DNA from: Anaerolineae bacterium
GTDB lineage: Bacteria; Chloroflexota; Anaerolineae; Anaerolineales; Villigracilaceae
Assembly: GCA_017303735.1 (NCBI GenBank)
Contig: JAFLCF010000180.1
Coordinates: 1-8,655, forward strand
Reading direction: 5' to 3'
Length of the DNA stretch: 8,655 bases
Each line of letters opens with the position of its first letter. Position 1 is the first letter of the stretch. The translations under genes were made by a program, and so were the position numbers. Below, piece by piece: positions 1 through 6,739 of this stretch. The notes below the pieces were generated by a model, which ran no database searches, was not told where the DNA came from, and worked only from the letters and a program-made list of their open reading frames with translations.

Positions 1-1697
1 CCATCGTCGCCTACTTTGCATTCTTCCAATTGGATGTAGTGCAGCGGCTCGATTTCTTTGCCGGATATCAGGTCCTACTCATTGGCATTCTTCTACTCCT
101 GCCAGATTTGCTCCTGAAAAAAGATTGGAGCACCACACCTGCCTGGCGCATTCCTTTACGTGTGTTCGGTGCCGCATTTATCGCCTATCTCTCTCTGGCA
201 TTGGTCCTTCAAGGGGCTAGTGCCCAAAAAGCAGTTTGTTATTTCATCCTCACACTGTTTATCGCCGTTTATGTACTGGCATATCGCAATGTTTATATCG
301 CGTACCTGCCGACCGCATACCTTCCGCTTGCGATTCTTTTTACATTAGATGCCTTCAATCTTGATCTCTGGCTGCCTGCACTTTCTGGGCTTGCCATCCT
401 TTACTATCTAGCTAGAGTTGCCTTGCATAACAATAAAGACTGGGGCGGCATGCTGCGCAATAGCGCGCTCACCCTGGGTGCAATTCTTTCAATGACAGCC
501 CTGTTGCTTACAAAAGAAAACAGCGGCTGGTATGTATTGATAATGGGCATACTCTTTTTTGCAGAGATGTACTTGTATAAAAATGGCTGGCTCGAGATTG
601 GCGCTCCCACTCTCTTTACTTTGGGGCTCTTCCTCATCTTGCGTGATTTCAATATTGTGCGTGCTTCATATCAGCTTCTTGCATACAGTTCAATCTGGAT
701 CCTAGCTGATCTATTGGCGCACCTCACATTTTCTGCTCCGCGCCCGCTCGCTCTTCTAATTCGTTTTATAGGCGGAATCCTAACCATCACGAACTATAGC
801 TTCCTATTGGCAGAAAACAACCCGGGTATTGCTACATTTGGATTTGGAACATACACGCTTCTTTTCTTAACAGTGAGCTTGCTCTATCGCCAACCGAATT
901 TGTTCTACGCCTTTACCTTGACCCTGCCACTCTTTGCCACATTCCTATTCCGCACCTTCAACATCACCCAATGGATCCATCCCGTCATCTTCATTGCAAT
1001 GTTGTACTACGCGGCTGGAACCGCCCTGCGTGCCATCAAACGCGCCGAAGGCTGGGATCAATCCCTGCTGTATAGCGGGCTTGGGTTAGGAGTCGTAGTA
1101 GCAATTGGGGCACTCTCTCTCGGCGGAGTGGATGCGTCCATTCCTGTGGCTATTGCCGCCACCTTATGGGCTGCCGAAGCCTACGCGCGCAAAAATGCAT
1201 GGCTGGCTTTCCCTGCCAACGGCTTGTACTTGCTCGCATACTTTATCATCCTCGTCGAGCTAAATGTGGATGAGCCGCAATTCTTCTCGGTTGGCACGGC
1301 TCTCTTTGGCTTGATCCAACACTACCTACTGACTCGCGCAGAAAGCAGGTCAGGCGCATTCATCATGGGCATGTTTTCCCAATTCGTTTTATTGGGGACG
1401 ACCTATATCGAAATGATAAACAAAAATGAGCTAAGTTACTTCTTCCTGCTCTTCCTGCAATCGCTAATAGTGCTGGTCTATGGGATCGTTATCCGTTCGC
1501 GCAGCCTGACATTCTTCCCCATTGGGTTTGTTGCTTTGGGCGTGGTCACCGTTGTCTACAGCGCCTTGAAGGATGTTGGCACCATCTTTGTCATCGGTTG
1601 TACGGGCATTCTCCTACTTATGCTCGGCGTGGGAGCTGTGCTTTTGCGGGAACGCATTGCCAAGCTAAGTGAAAGACTCAGTGATTGGAAGGCATAG
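1..1697 (+). CDS. Large repetitive polytopic membrane protein, 5'-truncated by the window edge
   Basis: The frame is open from the first bases (codons in phase with position 3), so the real start lies upstream. The TTG at position 30 is only an in-frame Leu and has no Shine-Dalgarno. At least 564 residues are visible, almost all hydrophobic, with many predicted membrane segments and short charged loops. It is built from repeats of about 100 residues. Each starts with a basic/aromatic turn (YRNVYI near nt 282, YKNGWL near 576, YRQPNL near 885, RKNAWL near 1188, RSRSLTF near 1494) followed by a long helix, and the first four then have FN(I/L) or LNV; units 1 and 3 then have LYY.A..AL. The C-terminus is charged (RERIAKLSERLSDWKA). 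I do not recognise the family; large repetitive membrane proteins such as the SCO7613 C-terminal group are a possible but unverified relation. No catalytic motif is seen. The next gene starts 4 nt after the TAG stop, suggesting a joint transcript. Confidence 0.8.
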   Translation, partial: IVAYFAFFQLDVVQRLDFFAGYQVLLIGILLLLPDLLLKKDWSTTPAWRIPLRVFGAAFIAYLSLALVLQGASAQKAVCYFILTLFIAVYVLAYRNVYIAYLPTAYLPLAILFTLDAFNLDLWLPALSGLAILYYLARVALHNNKDWGGMLRNSALTLGAILSMTALLLTKENSGWYVLIMGILFFAEMYLYKNGWLEIGAPTLFTLGLFLILRDFNIVRASYQLLAYSSIWILADLLAHLTFSAPRPLALLIRFIGGILTITNYSFLLAENNPGIATFGFGTYTLLFLTVSLLYRQPNLFYAFTLTLPLFATFLFRTFNITQWIHPVIFIAMLYYAAGTALRAIKRAEGWDQSLLYSGLGLGVVVAIGALSLGGVDASIPVAIAATLWAAEAYARKNAWLAFPANGLYLLAYFIILVELNVDEPQFFSVGTALFGLIQHYLLTRAESRSGAFIMGMFSQFVLLGTTYIEMINKNELSYFFLLFLQSLIVLVYGIVIRSRSLTFFPIGFVALGVVTVVYSALKDVGTIFVIGCTGILLLMLGVGAVLLRERIAKLSERLSDWKA

Positions 1698-1701
1698 CGA
1701 T

Positions 1702-2517
1702 ATGAGCGAACCAATTGATCTAGAACCTCAAAAAGAAAAAACATCAAAGCTCCCTATGATCGTTCTGAGCATCATCGGAGTAGGTGTGATCGGTTACTGT
1801 ATCTTTGGAGCAATCGTGATGCTCAACCCAAATCTACTTTCTTCCGTCAGGGAACCTACGATCCCATCTGCGCTTGAGCCCTTACTGATTGAAAATGGAA
1901 CTGCCCAGCCAACGCCCAGCAAAAGGGCTCAAAAATTATTGGATGATTCTAGTCAATGGAATCTTGTTCTCGATGAAACTTTTGATACGAACATAAATAA
2001 CTGGAACATGGGTGCCGGGTCTACAGATGAAATAATTTCTACCCTTGATCTCAAAAATGGGAAATATCTTTGGGACATAACTTCGAAAAACACGATCATG
2101 GCTAGCGTTGGACCTTATGAACTTGAACCTTTCACAGATTTCCGCCTCTCTGCCGATGTGAAGTTGACCAGCGGCACCTATAAACCCGTATATGGAATTG
2201 TCTTCCGCAGCCAAACGGGGGGTGAATATTTCTTTGGCATATACGGCGAAGGCTACATGATCGAAAAACGATACAACGAAAATTTTGCCCGGATCATTGA
2301 AAATGTAAAATCGCCCGCGATCTCCCCCGAGGAATCAAACCGCCTAACTGTTATTGCAAAAGGTTCCTATTTTGTTTTTCTTATCAATGATCAATTTGTA
2401 GGTGAAATGATCGACGAAGAGATAAAAGAAGGTAGTGTAGGGTTTGGGGTTGTCTTCTATAATGTTGACCTACAAAATTCTTTTGAATTCGATAATTTCA
2501 GCCTGCAAACACCTTAG
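1702..2517 (+). CDS. Membrane-anchored protein with a LamG/concanavalin-like beta-sandwich domain
   Basis: The predicted protein has 271 residues. A charged N-terminus (about 1-16, rich in Glu/Lys) is followed by one hydrophobic segment (about 17-41), a low-complexity linker (45-85) and a beta-rich domain (about 88-270). That domain begins LVLDETFDTNINNW and ends FEFDNFSL, which is the usual frame of jelly-roll domains of the LamG/DUF1080 (3-keto-disaccharide hydrolase) type: an opening F....W and a closing F.FDNF strand. The likely topology is N-in with the domain outside the membrane, where it may bind glycans or a surface ligand; no catalytic residues can be assigned. An in-frame ATG at 1669 lies inside the upstream gene. 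I prefer 1702 because it lies 4 nt past the upstream stop with GGAAGG about 10 nt before it. It is probably co-transcribed with the preceding membrane protein. Confidence 0.8.
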   Translation: MSEPIDLEPQKEKTSKLPMIVLSIIGVGVIGYCIFGAIVMLNPNLLSSVREPTIPSALEPLLIENGTAQPTPSKRAQKLLDDSSQWNLVLDETFDTNINNWNMGAGSTDEIISTLDLKNGKYLWDITSKNTIMASVGPYELEPFTDFRLSADVKLTSGTYKPVYGIVFRSQTGGEYFFGIYGEGYMIEKRYNENFARIIENVKSPAISPEESNRLTVIAKGSYFVFLINDQFVGEMIDEEIKEGSVGFGVVFYNVDLQNSFEFDNFSLQTP

Positions 2518-2526
2518 CTGTAGTGA

Positions 2527-2541
2527 AATAAATCATTTATT
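2527..2541. promoter_or_regulatory. 15-bp AT-only palindrome upstream of the VOC gene
   Basis: Two perfect 7-bp arms, AATAAAT and ATTTATT, flank a single C in the 43-bp gap between the beta-sandwich gene and the VOC gene. It ends about 10 nt before the AGGA Shine-Dalgarno of the VOC gene. It could be an operator for a small dimeric regulator or a weak hairpin at the end of the upstream transcript. It has no GC stem, so a classical terminator is unlikely. The function is unknown. Confidence 0.3.
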
Positions 2542-2560
2542 GTTATAAAAGGAAAAATGC

Positions 2561-2959
2561 ATGTATGCACAAAATATTCTCGAGCTGCGGGTTGCCATTA
2601 CTACACAGGATTATGAACGCTTGGTGAAGTTCTATTGTTTGGGGTTGGGAATTGAACCTGCCGCCGTCTGGAACAATGATGGTGGCAAGGCGTTGATGCT
2701 CAACATGGGCAGTGCTACCCTTGAAATTTTTGATGAAAGACAGGCGGAAGTGGTTGATGAGCTTGAGGTTGGCAGGCGCATTAGCGGAGAGATCCGCTTT
2801 GCATTACAAGTACCAGACCTGAAAGCAGCCACGGAACGCATGCTTGCCAATGGTGCTACACTCGTGCATGAGCCGGTGCTCACGCCTTGGGGTGATTACA
2901 ATGTCCGCTTTCAAGACCCGGATGGGATGCAAATCACTTTATTTCAGGCTCACGATTAA
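2561..2959 (+). CDS. VOC superfamily (glyoxalase/bleomycin-resistance fold) protein
   Basis: The protein has 132 residues, the usual size of a single-chain VOC protein with two beta-alpha-beta-beta-beta modules. Module 1 runs from ELRVAITTQDYERLVKFY (8-25) to ATLEIFD (52-58). Module 2 runs from EIRFALQVPDLKAATERM (77-94) through VRFQDPDGMQITLF (115-128), the family's classic closing DPDG strand. Glu55 is a plausible metal ligand. The usual first-strand His is replaced (LELR) and the usual final Glu is absent (ITLFQ), so the standard VOC metal site looks incomplete. It may therefore bind a ligand rather than catalyse, or use other residues. Candidate roles are a dioxygenase-like or isomerase enzyme or a drug-binding protein; the sequence does not decide. 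The start is supported by AAAAGGA 7 nt upstream. The stop overlaps that of the convergent sirtuin gene. Confidence 0.88.
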   Translation: MYAQNILELRVAITTQDYERLVKFYCLGLGIEPAAVWNNDGGKALMLNMGSATLEIFDERQAEVVDELEVGRRISGEIRFALQVPDLKAATERMLANGATLVHEPVLTPWGDYNVRFQDPDGMQITLFQAHD

Positions 2960-3693
2960 GTTCCCCACACTGCTTTCAACAACTCTGGCAAGATTTCACC
3001 CGATTTGCCATGAAAGGCAAAATCCACTTTTGGCGTGAGCGGCGTCGGCTCGGCGTTGATCTCTACAACGAGAGAGCCGTTATTTCGGGCAGCATGAGCC
3101 AGTGCAGCAGCAGGCTGTACCACACCAGATGTACCAATGGAAAAATACACCTGACAGGCACGCGAGGCAGTGACTGCGGTTTCAAGCGTTGCACGTGGCA
3201 ATGATTCGCCAAACCAGACCACATCTGGGCGGAGCATGCCGCCACATGTTTCACAAGTCGGTACAGATTCAGAATCGTCGCCCCAGGTTTCGGTGAAGGT
3301 TCCGCATTCGGCACAACGGACTTTCTGAATATTGCCATGCAGTTCGAGCACATTTTGACTGCCCGCAAAGCGATGCAAGCCATCTACATTTTGAGTGATG
3401 AGGGTGAAGTCAGAAATCCGTTTTTCCATTTCGACTAGTGCATAATGCCCGGGGTTGGGTCGCACCCCTTTGATGGCTTCACGCCGCCATGCGTACCAAT
3501 CCCAAACGAGTTTGGGGTCGCGGGCAAAGGCTTCAGGGGAGGCAAGGTCTTCGGGTTTGTATTGCGCCCAAAGTCCGGTTTGAGCGTCACGAAAGGTGCG
3601 CAAACCGCTCTCTTGCGAGGCTCCGGCTCCAGTGAGAACAACGACTCGTGTGGCGGAAGTCAAAAAACGAATGAAGTCTGCGGGGAAATCCAT
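2956..3693 (-). CDS. cobB: NAD-dependent protein deacylase, Sir2 (sirtuin) family
   Basis: The protein has 245 residues, full length for a bacterial sirtuin. It removes acyl groups from lysines, consuming NAD+ and releasing nicotinamide and O-acyl-ADP-ribose, in the cytoplasm. Visible motifs: NAD-binding GAGAS (22-26) with ESGLRTFRD (28-36); TQNVDGLH (100-107); catalytic His119 in ELHG; a four-Cys zinc site at C127, C130, C147 and C150; RPDVVWFGE (155-163); GTSGVVQPA (187-195); and INAE (212-215). Tyr67 and Arg70 form the Y-x-x-R pair that, in class III sirtuins such as SIRT5 and E. coli CobB, recognises negatively charged acyl groups, so desuccinylase or demalonylase activity is plausible. 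The start shares one base with the upstream lipoprotein stop (TAATG) and has no clear Shine-Dalgarno, implying translational coupling. The gene symbol follows family usage. Confidence 0.95.
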   Translation of the reverse strand: MDFPADFIRFLTSATRVVVLTGAGASQESGLRTFRDAQTGLWAQYKPEDLASPEAFARDPKLVWDWYAWRREAIKGVRPNPGHYALVEMEKRISDFTLITQNVDGLHRFAGSQNVLELHGNIQKVRCAECGTFTETWGDDSESVPTCETCGGMLRPDVVWFGESLPRATLETAVTASRACQVYFSIGTSGVVQPAAALAHAARNNGSLVVEINAEPTPLTPKVDFAFHGKSGEILPELLKAVWGT

Positions 3694-4376
3694 TACGGGG
3701 TTACGTTTGCTGAGGTGGGTGTTGGTGTGGGATCACATTCCAGCATTTTGAGGCGTTCTTTATAAATGCCGGTACGTCCGTTCTCTACGCCAGATTGCGT
3801 GGTGGAGACTACTTGATATTCGATCCACGCGGATTCGAAATAGGCATCTTCGAGCATTTGGTCAGAAGACAGGTCGAGGAGGTAGGTGCCTGCACCGAAG
3901 TGGATCATGGGAATGGATGTCCATTTGCTGGCACGTTCGGCTTTCAAACTCTTAAAACGAGCAAATAGCAAGACATATCCCACTACGTTTATATTTTCCA
4001 CTTGTGCTGTTACCCGCACAGTTGATGGCTGGCAGCCTTTTGCTTTGTAAATCTCTGTCGATGCGATGGTGACGTATAGGAACCCCTCCATCTTGACAGA
4101 TTCTGTGGGCGGTAAAAGCAGTGTTGGCAAAGCCGATGTGACGATGGGCTCTGGCGTAGCAGAATTTTCAAGTGTGGGTGTAGGGGATTTTAAACCGACC
4201 AAAGTTGGGGTGAGAGTGAAAGTTAGGGTAGGCAGAACAGGCGTCGCTGTGGGTTGAGGCGTGACGGTTTCCGTTTGAGTGGCGGCAGGTGTGGGAGTCG
4301 CAACAGGGGCGAGTGGTCCCAATGCGCAAGCAAAAGAAAATATTGCAAGAAGGAGGAAAGGGGTAATTTTTTTCAT
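3693..4376 (-). CDS. Thr/Pro-linker lipoprotein (paralogue B)
   Basis: The protein has 227 residues. A signal peptide (MKKITPFLLLAIFSFAC) ends in a lipobox with Cys17 as the probable lipidation site. A Thr/Pro/Ala-rich linker follows (about 25-92), likely an extended spacer on the cell surface. A compact C-terminal domain (about 95-214) contains C115 (KGCQPSTV), VE (126-127), LFARFKS (137-143), W152, G160-G162, SAWIEYQVV (182-190), GRTGIY (200-205) and C214. It matches the neighbouring upstream lipoprotein in order and spacing, so the two look like a tandem duplication. C115 and C214 are conserved in both and could form a disulphide closing a beta-sandwich. The tail is again Thr/Pro rich. It overlaps the upstream gene by 4 nt (ATGA) and the sirtuin by 1 nt. 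I do not recognise a named family; a surface-displayed immunoglobulin-like or adhesion-type domain is only a guess. Confidence 0.82.
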   Translation of the reverse strand: MKKITPFLLLAIFSFACALGPLAPVATPTPAATQTETVTPQPTATPVLPTLTFTLTPTLVGLKSPTPTLENSATPEPIVTSALPTLLLPPTESVKMEGFLYVTIASTEIYKAKGCQPSTVRVTAQVENINVVGYVLLFARFKSLKAERASKWTSIPMIHFGAGTYLLDLSSDQMLEDAYFESAWIEYQVVSTTQSGVENGRTGIYKERLKMLECDPTPTPTSANVTP

Positions 4377-5050
4377 GGTTTTTTTGTGGGAATTGAAGTG
4401 ACCGGACAGCCTGTTAGCGGGGTCAGGCAGGGGCAGGGATATATGTCGAATGCTTTTTCATAAACGCGGGTGCGCCCTATCTCTTCGCCTTCGATGTTGG
4501 TTGCGACGAGTTGGAAATAAACCCAGGAACGCAGGTAATGATCGTGACCATAAACTTCACTGCCAACCATATTGTAGGTAAATTCGCCCTGCCCACGGTT
4601 GAGCATGATGGCACCGGAAGTCCAGGGGGTATAGTCTTCTTCTTGAATATCCTTGGTGCGGACAAAAATAATGACGCTGAAGACTTCGTCGGGGTCTTCT
4701 ACTTCGGTGCGGATATATACGGAGTTAGGTGTACAACTACCCCAGTAAATTTTGGTCGGTGAATACTCGAGGCTTAAGAAACCGGGACCCGGAACTGATG
4801 AGGTAGGCGATGGCGCAGGTGTTACAGTGTTGCCATCTACTAACATAACAAAAGGTGTAAATGTGGGCAGGTTAAAATCCTGGGTGGGGATACGAATAAT
4901 GGTAGCCGTTGCACTAGGTTTGGGGGTATTGGTTATGGTAGGCGTATCCGACGGCACTAGCGTAGGGGTTGCCGTCGGCGGCGCAGGTGTGCTTGCTGCA
5001 CAAGCAGACAGAAACAGGATAAACAGTGTTGAAACGAATTTCCTTCGCAT
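4373..5050 (-). CDS. Thr/Pro-linker lipoprotein (paralogue A), first gene of the sirtuin operon
   Basis: From the ATG at 5050 the protein has 225 residues: MRRKFVSTLFILFLSAC, a typical lipoprotein signal with Cys17 as the lipidation site, then a Thr/Pro/Ser linker (about 21-90), then a domain (91-208). That domain contains C106 (WGSCTPNSVYIRTEVED), FVRTK (129-133), W143, G153-G155, SWVYFQLVAT (175-184), GRTRVYE (192-198) and a C-P-C pair (206, 208), with a further Cys at 215. The order matches paralogue B downstream. In-frame ATGs at 5062 and 5059 would add four or three residues, but the only AGGA lies directly against them and about 11 nt before 5050, so 5050 is preferred with moderate certainty. 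It leads a coupled operon with paralogue B and the sirtuin. Function unknown; the protein is presumably exposed outside the cytoplasmic membrane. Confidence 0.82.
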   Translation of the reverse strand: MRRKFVSTLFILFLSACAASTPAPPTATPTLVPSDTPTITNTPKPSATATIIRIPTQDFNLPTFTPFVMLVDGNTVTPAPSPTSSVPGPGFLSLEYSPTKIYWGSCTPNSVYIRTEVEDPDEVFSVIIFVRTKDIQEEDYTPWTSGAIMLNRGQGEFTYNMVGSEVYGHDHYLRSWVYFQLVATNIEGEEIGRTRVYEKAFDIYPCPCLTPLTGCPVTSIPTKKP

Positions 5051-5068
5051 GGGAAGCATCATCCTGCT

Positions 5069-5096
5069 ATGATACTATGAAATTTTTCCCTGTGAT
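5069..5096 (-). promoter_or_regulatory. Weak candidate promoter for the lipoprotein-sirtuin operon
   Basis: On the minus strand TATCAT (5074-5069) matches the -10 consensus at five of six bases. ATCACA (5096-5091) matches the -35 at four of six, with a 16-bp spacer. Transcription would start near 5062, giving an almost leaderless message, which makes the call uncertain. It sits in the only non-coding gap upstream of this operon. Confidence 0.3.
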
Positions 5097-5117
5097 TTAC
5101 GATCATGGAATTAAGAG

Positions 5118-5144
5118 AGAGGGACTTGCTTTACAGGTCCCTCT
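5118..5144 (-). terminator. Hairpin terminator at the end of the ABC exporter operon
   Basis: Perfect 8-bp arms AGAGGGAC and GTCCCTCT enclose an 11-nt loop, 5 nt after the stop of the second permease. The trailing sequence on the minus strand (CTCTTAATT) is only partly U-rich, so this may be a weak terminator or an mRNA 3'-end stabiliser. It separates the ABC operon from the lipoprotein-sirtuin operon, which lies downstream on the same strand. Confidence 0.6.
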
Positions 5145-5148
5145 AAAC

Positions 5149-5934
5149 TTATGCTGAAGCGCCAGAATAATTCTTTAAGCCAACACGCCAGATGATGCGG
5201 GCGATGATGAAAAAGAAAACTGTGAGAGCAAGCGCGCCCAGCCATATCTGCAGGGACAGTCGCCCGGTGAGTGCTTGGGCGGGGATGGTGACAGCAAATG
5301 CAACAGGGACGAGGAAGGTTAGCCCGTAACGCAGCCAATTCGGGTAAATATCCACGGGCCAGCGACCGGCGGCATAAAGACCTTCAAAGAGGTTGGCAAT
5401 TTCATTAACACGCACGAACCAAAAAGCAGTGGATGTAATGATCAGCCAAAAGCTATAGATCATTATGGCTCCCATTACCAGAGCAGAAAGAAAGCCCAGC
5501 ACTGCCCACATGCCAATAAGCCCATTCAGTTGCACAAGTGCTACACCCAACACCACCAAACCCGTTACAACATCCACCAATTGCCAGAGGCGAAACTCAC
5601 GCACACTGACGAGCAGTTGAGCATCGGCGGGTTTGGTCAGGGCATAGTCGAGCGTGCCTTCGCGGATCTCTTCCATGAGCCGTTCCATGTTGGGTTGAAT
5701 GGCAGACCGGATGAATCCACCAGTAATGGTGAAAACACCCATCACCGCCAGCAATTCGGGCTTGCTCCAACCGCCCAATTCTTTCACTTGCTCAAAGACA
5801 AGGTTCAAGCCGATCAAACCGGTGCCCAGCGCAATAAAGGTCTGCAATATTTGAATGTACAGGTTGGCTCGGTATTGGAATTCGTTCATGATGCCAATAC
5901 GCAAATAATCGAAAGCCAGACTAAATCCTTTCAT
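5149..5934 (-). CDS. ABC-2 type exporter permease, second subunit (COG3694-like)
   Basis: The protein has 261 residues and about six hydrophobic segments (roughly 28-48, 60-78, 118-137, 141-175, 200-222 and 228-249). It forms half of the membrane channel of the exporter encoded with the two upstream genes. The cytoplasmic motif IREGTLDYALTKP (90-102) matches a motif in the sister permease (IRQGRLSTSLLRP) and is a likely contact with the ATPase. The assignment to the COG3694/ABC2_membrane_6 type is from recall of family features. The frame is open further upstream to an ATG at 6018, but that would overlap the sister gene by more than 80 nt. The ATG at 5934 lies one base past the sister stop and has GGGAGG 5 nt before it, so I chose it. 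The substrate is unknown. Confidence 0.88.
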   Translation of the reverse strand: MKGFSLAFDYLRIGIMNEFQYRANLYIQILQTFIALGTGLIGLNLVFEQVKELGGWSKPELLAVMGVFTITGGFIRSAIQPNMERLMEEIREGTLDYALTKPADAQLLVSVREFRLWQLVDVVTGLVVLGVALVQLNGLIGMWAVLGFLSALVMGAIMIYSFWLIITSTAFWFVRVNEIANLFEGLYAAGRWPVDIYPNWLRYGLTFLVPVAFAVTIPAQALTGRLSLQIWLGALALTVFFFIIARIIWRVGLKNYSGASA

Positions 5935-5935
5935 G

Positions 5936-6739
5936 TTAACCTCCCACCGCCGAGAAACGGCGAATGGCGATCTTCCATATTTGGCTAACGACAAGTGTGC
6001 CAAAGAATACCCAGGCAAATTGCATGCCCAGCCCGGTAAACAAGTCAGTGGTAGACATGCTGCCTACTAAAACTTCGATGGGATACCCAAACGCCCAACG
6101 GAATGGAAAAAACCAGGCAGCTCTTTGAACCGCCTCCGGCATCAGCGACAGCGGCACCAAACGCCCAGAGAGGATCAACTCTGCAGCAAAGTACAGTTCA
6201 AACAAAGCGCTGACGCGTGTCGTCCAAAATGTGACCATACCCAACAGTGACAATGTGATCGTGCGGATCAGATATGCCATCCAAATGGCGATAAAGAAGA
6301 CAACGCCTTCAAGCAGGCTTGGGTGCAGGTCTGGTTTGAAGATCAGTGAGAGCACCAAGGCAAGTGGAATCCATAGAATGATCATGACCACTTTCCAACC
6401 TGCAAAGAATGCCACGTCTTCATGCAATGGGTGCATTGGGCGCAACAAAGACGTAGAGAGGCGTCCCTGGCGGATGCGCCACTCCCAGCCGTAGGGTGTG
6501 AAGGCAATATTCATCTGACGTACCAACGTCCACACGATGTAGTAGGCAGCCAAAGAGCCGGGAGTATATCCGCCCACTGAGCCACCCTGCTGATTCGCCA
6601 CCGCAGACCAGACTACCATATAGATCACTGGCTCTGCCAGCATGCCAATCATATAAAAATAATTCGCCACAGGGTACTGCCACTGCTCCATGACCGAGAC
6701 CTTCATCATGGACGTGTAGTAATCAAAGTATCGCTTCAT
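5936..6739 (-). CDS. ABC-2 type exporter permease, first subunit (COG4587-like)
   Basis: The protein has 267 residues and about six membrane segments (roughly 25-47, 60-80, 112-134, 145-170, 178-199 and 233-254). A cytoplasmic motif, IRQGRLSTSLLRP (89-101), is shared with the second permease at nearly the same position. The start overlaps the ATPase stop by 4 nt (ATGA), and the stop lies one base before the next start, so all three genes are translationally coupled and the complex is probably made in fixed ratio. The expected assembly is a heterodimeric channel with an ATPase dimer in the cytoplasmic membrane. The gene order ATPase, COG4587-like, COG3694-like is the standard order for this poorly characterised exporter family. 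Confidence 0.9.
   Translation of the reverse strand: MKRYFDYYTSMMKVSVMEQWQYPVANYFYMIGMLAEPVIYMVVWSAVANQQGGSVGGYTPGSLAAYYIVWTLVRQMNIAFTPYGWEWRIRQGRLSTSLLRPMHPLHEDVAFFAGWKVVMIILWIPLALVLSLIFKPDLHPSLLEGVVFFIAIWMAYLIRTITLSLLGMVTFWTTRVSALFELYFAAELILSGRLVPLSLMPEAVQRAAWFFPFRWAFGYPIEVLVGSMSTTDLFTGLGMQFAWVFFGTLVVSQIWKIAIRRFSAVGG

Noticed and set aside
30..32. TTG at position 30 as the start of the first membrane protein
   Set aside because: The frame is open to the window edge with hydrophobic residues (IVAYFAFFQ) before it, and there is no Shine-Dalgarno, so the gene is truncated rather than starting here.
2541..2549. TGTTATAAA as an extended -10 promoter for the VOC gene
   Set aside because: Transcription would start around 2556, after the Shine-Dalgarno that best explains the VOC start, and no -35 is present.
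3435..3765. Open frames antisense to or in another frame of the sirtuin gene
   Set aside because: The sirtuin frame holds all family motifs; these others are low-quality shadows with no ribosome-binding site or recognisable domain.
3700..5000. Thr/Pro-linker DNA as a tandem nucleotide repeat or CRISPR-like array
   Set aside because: The repetition is at the level of amino-acid composition in lipoprotein linkers; there are no regular nucleotide repeats or spacers.
5935..6018. N-terminal extension of the second permease to the ATG at 6018
   Set aside because: It would overlap the sister permease by more than 80 nt; the ATG at 5934 has an excellent ribosome-binding site and abuts the sister stop.
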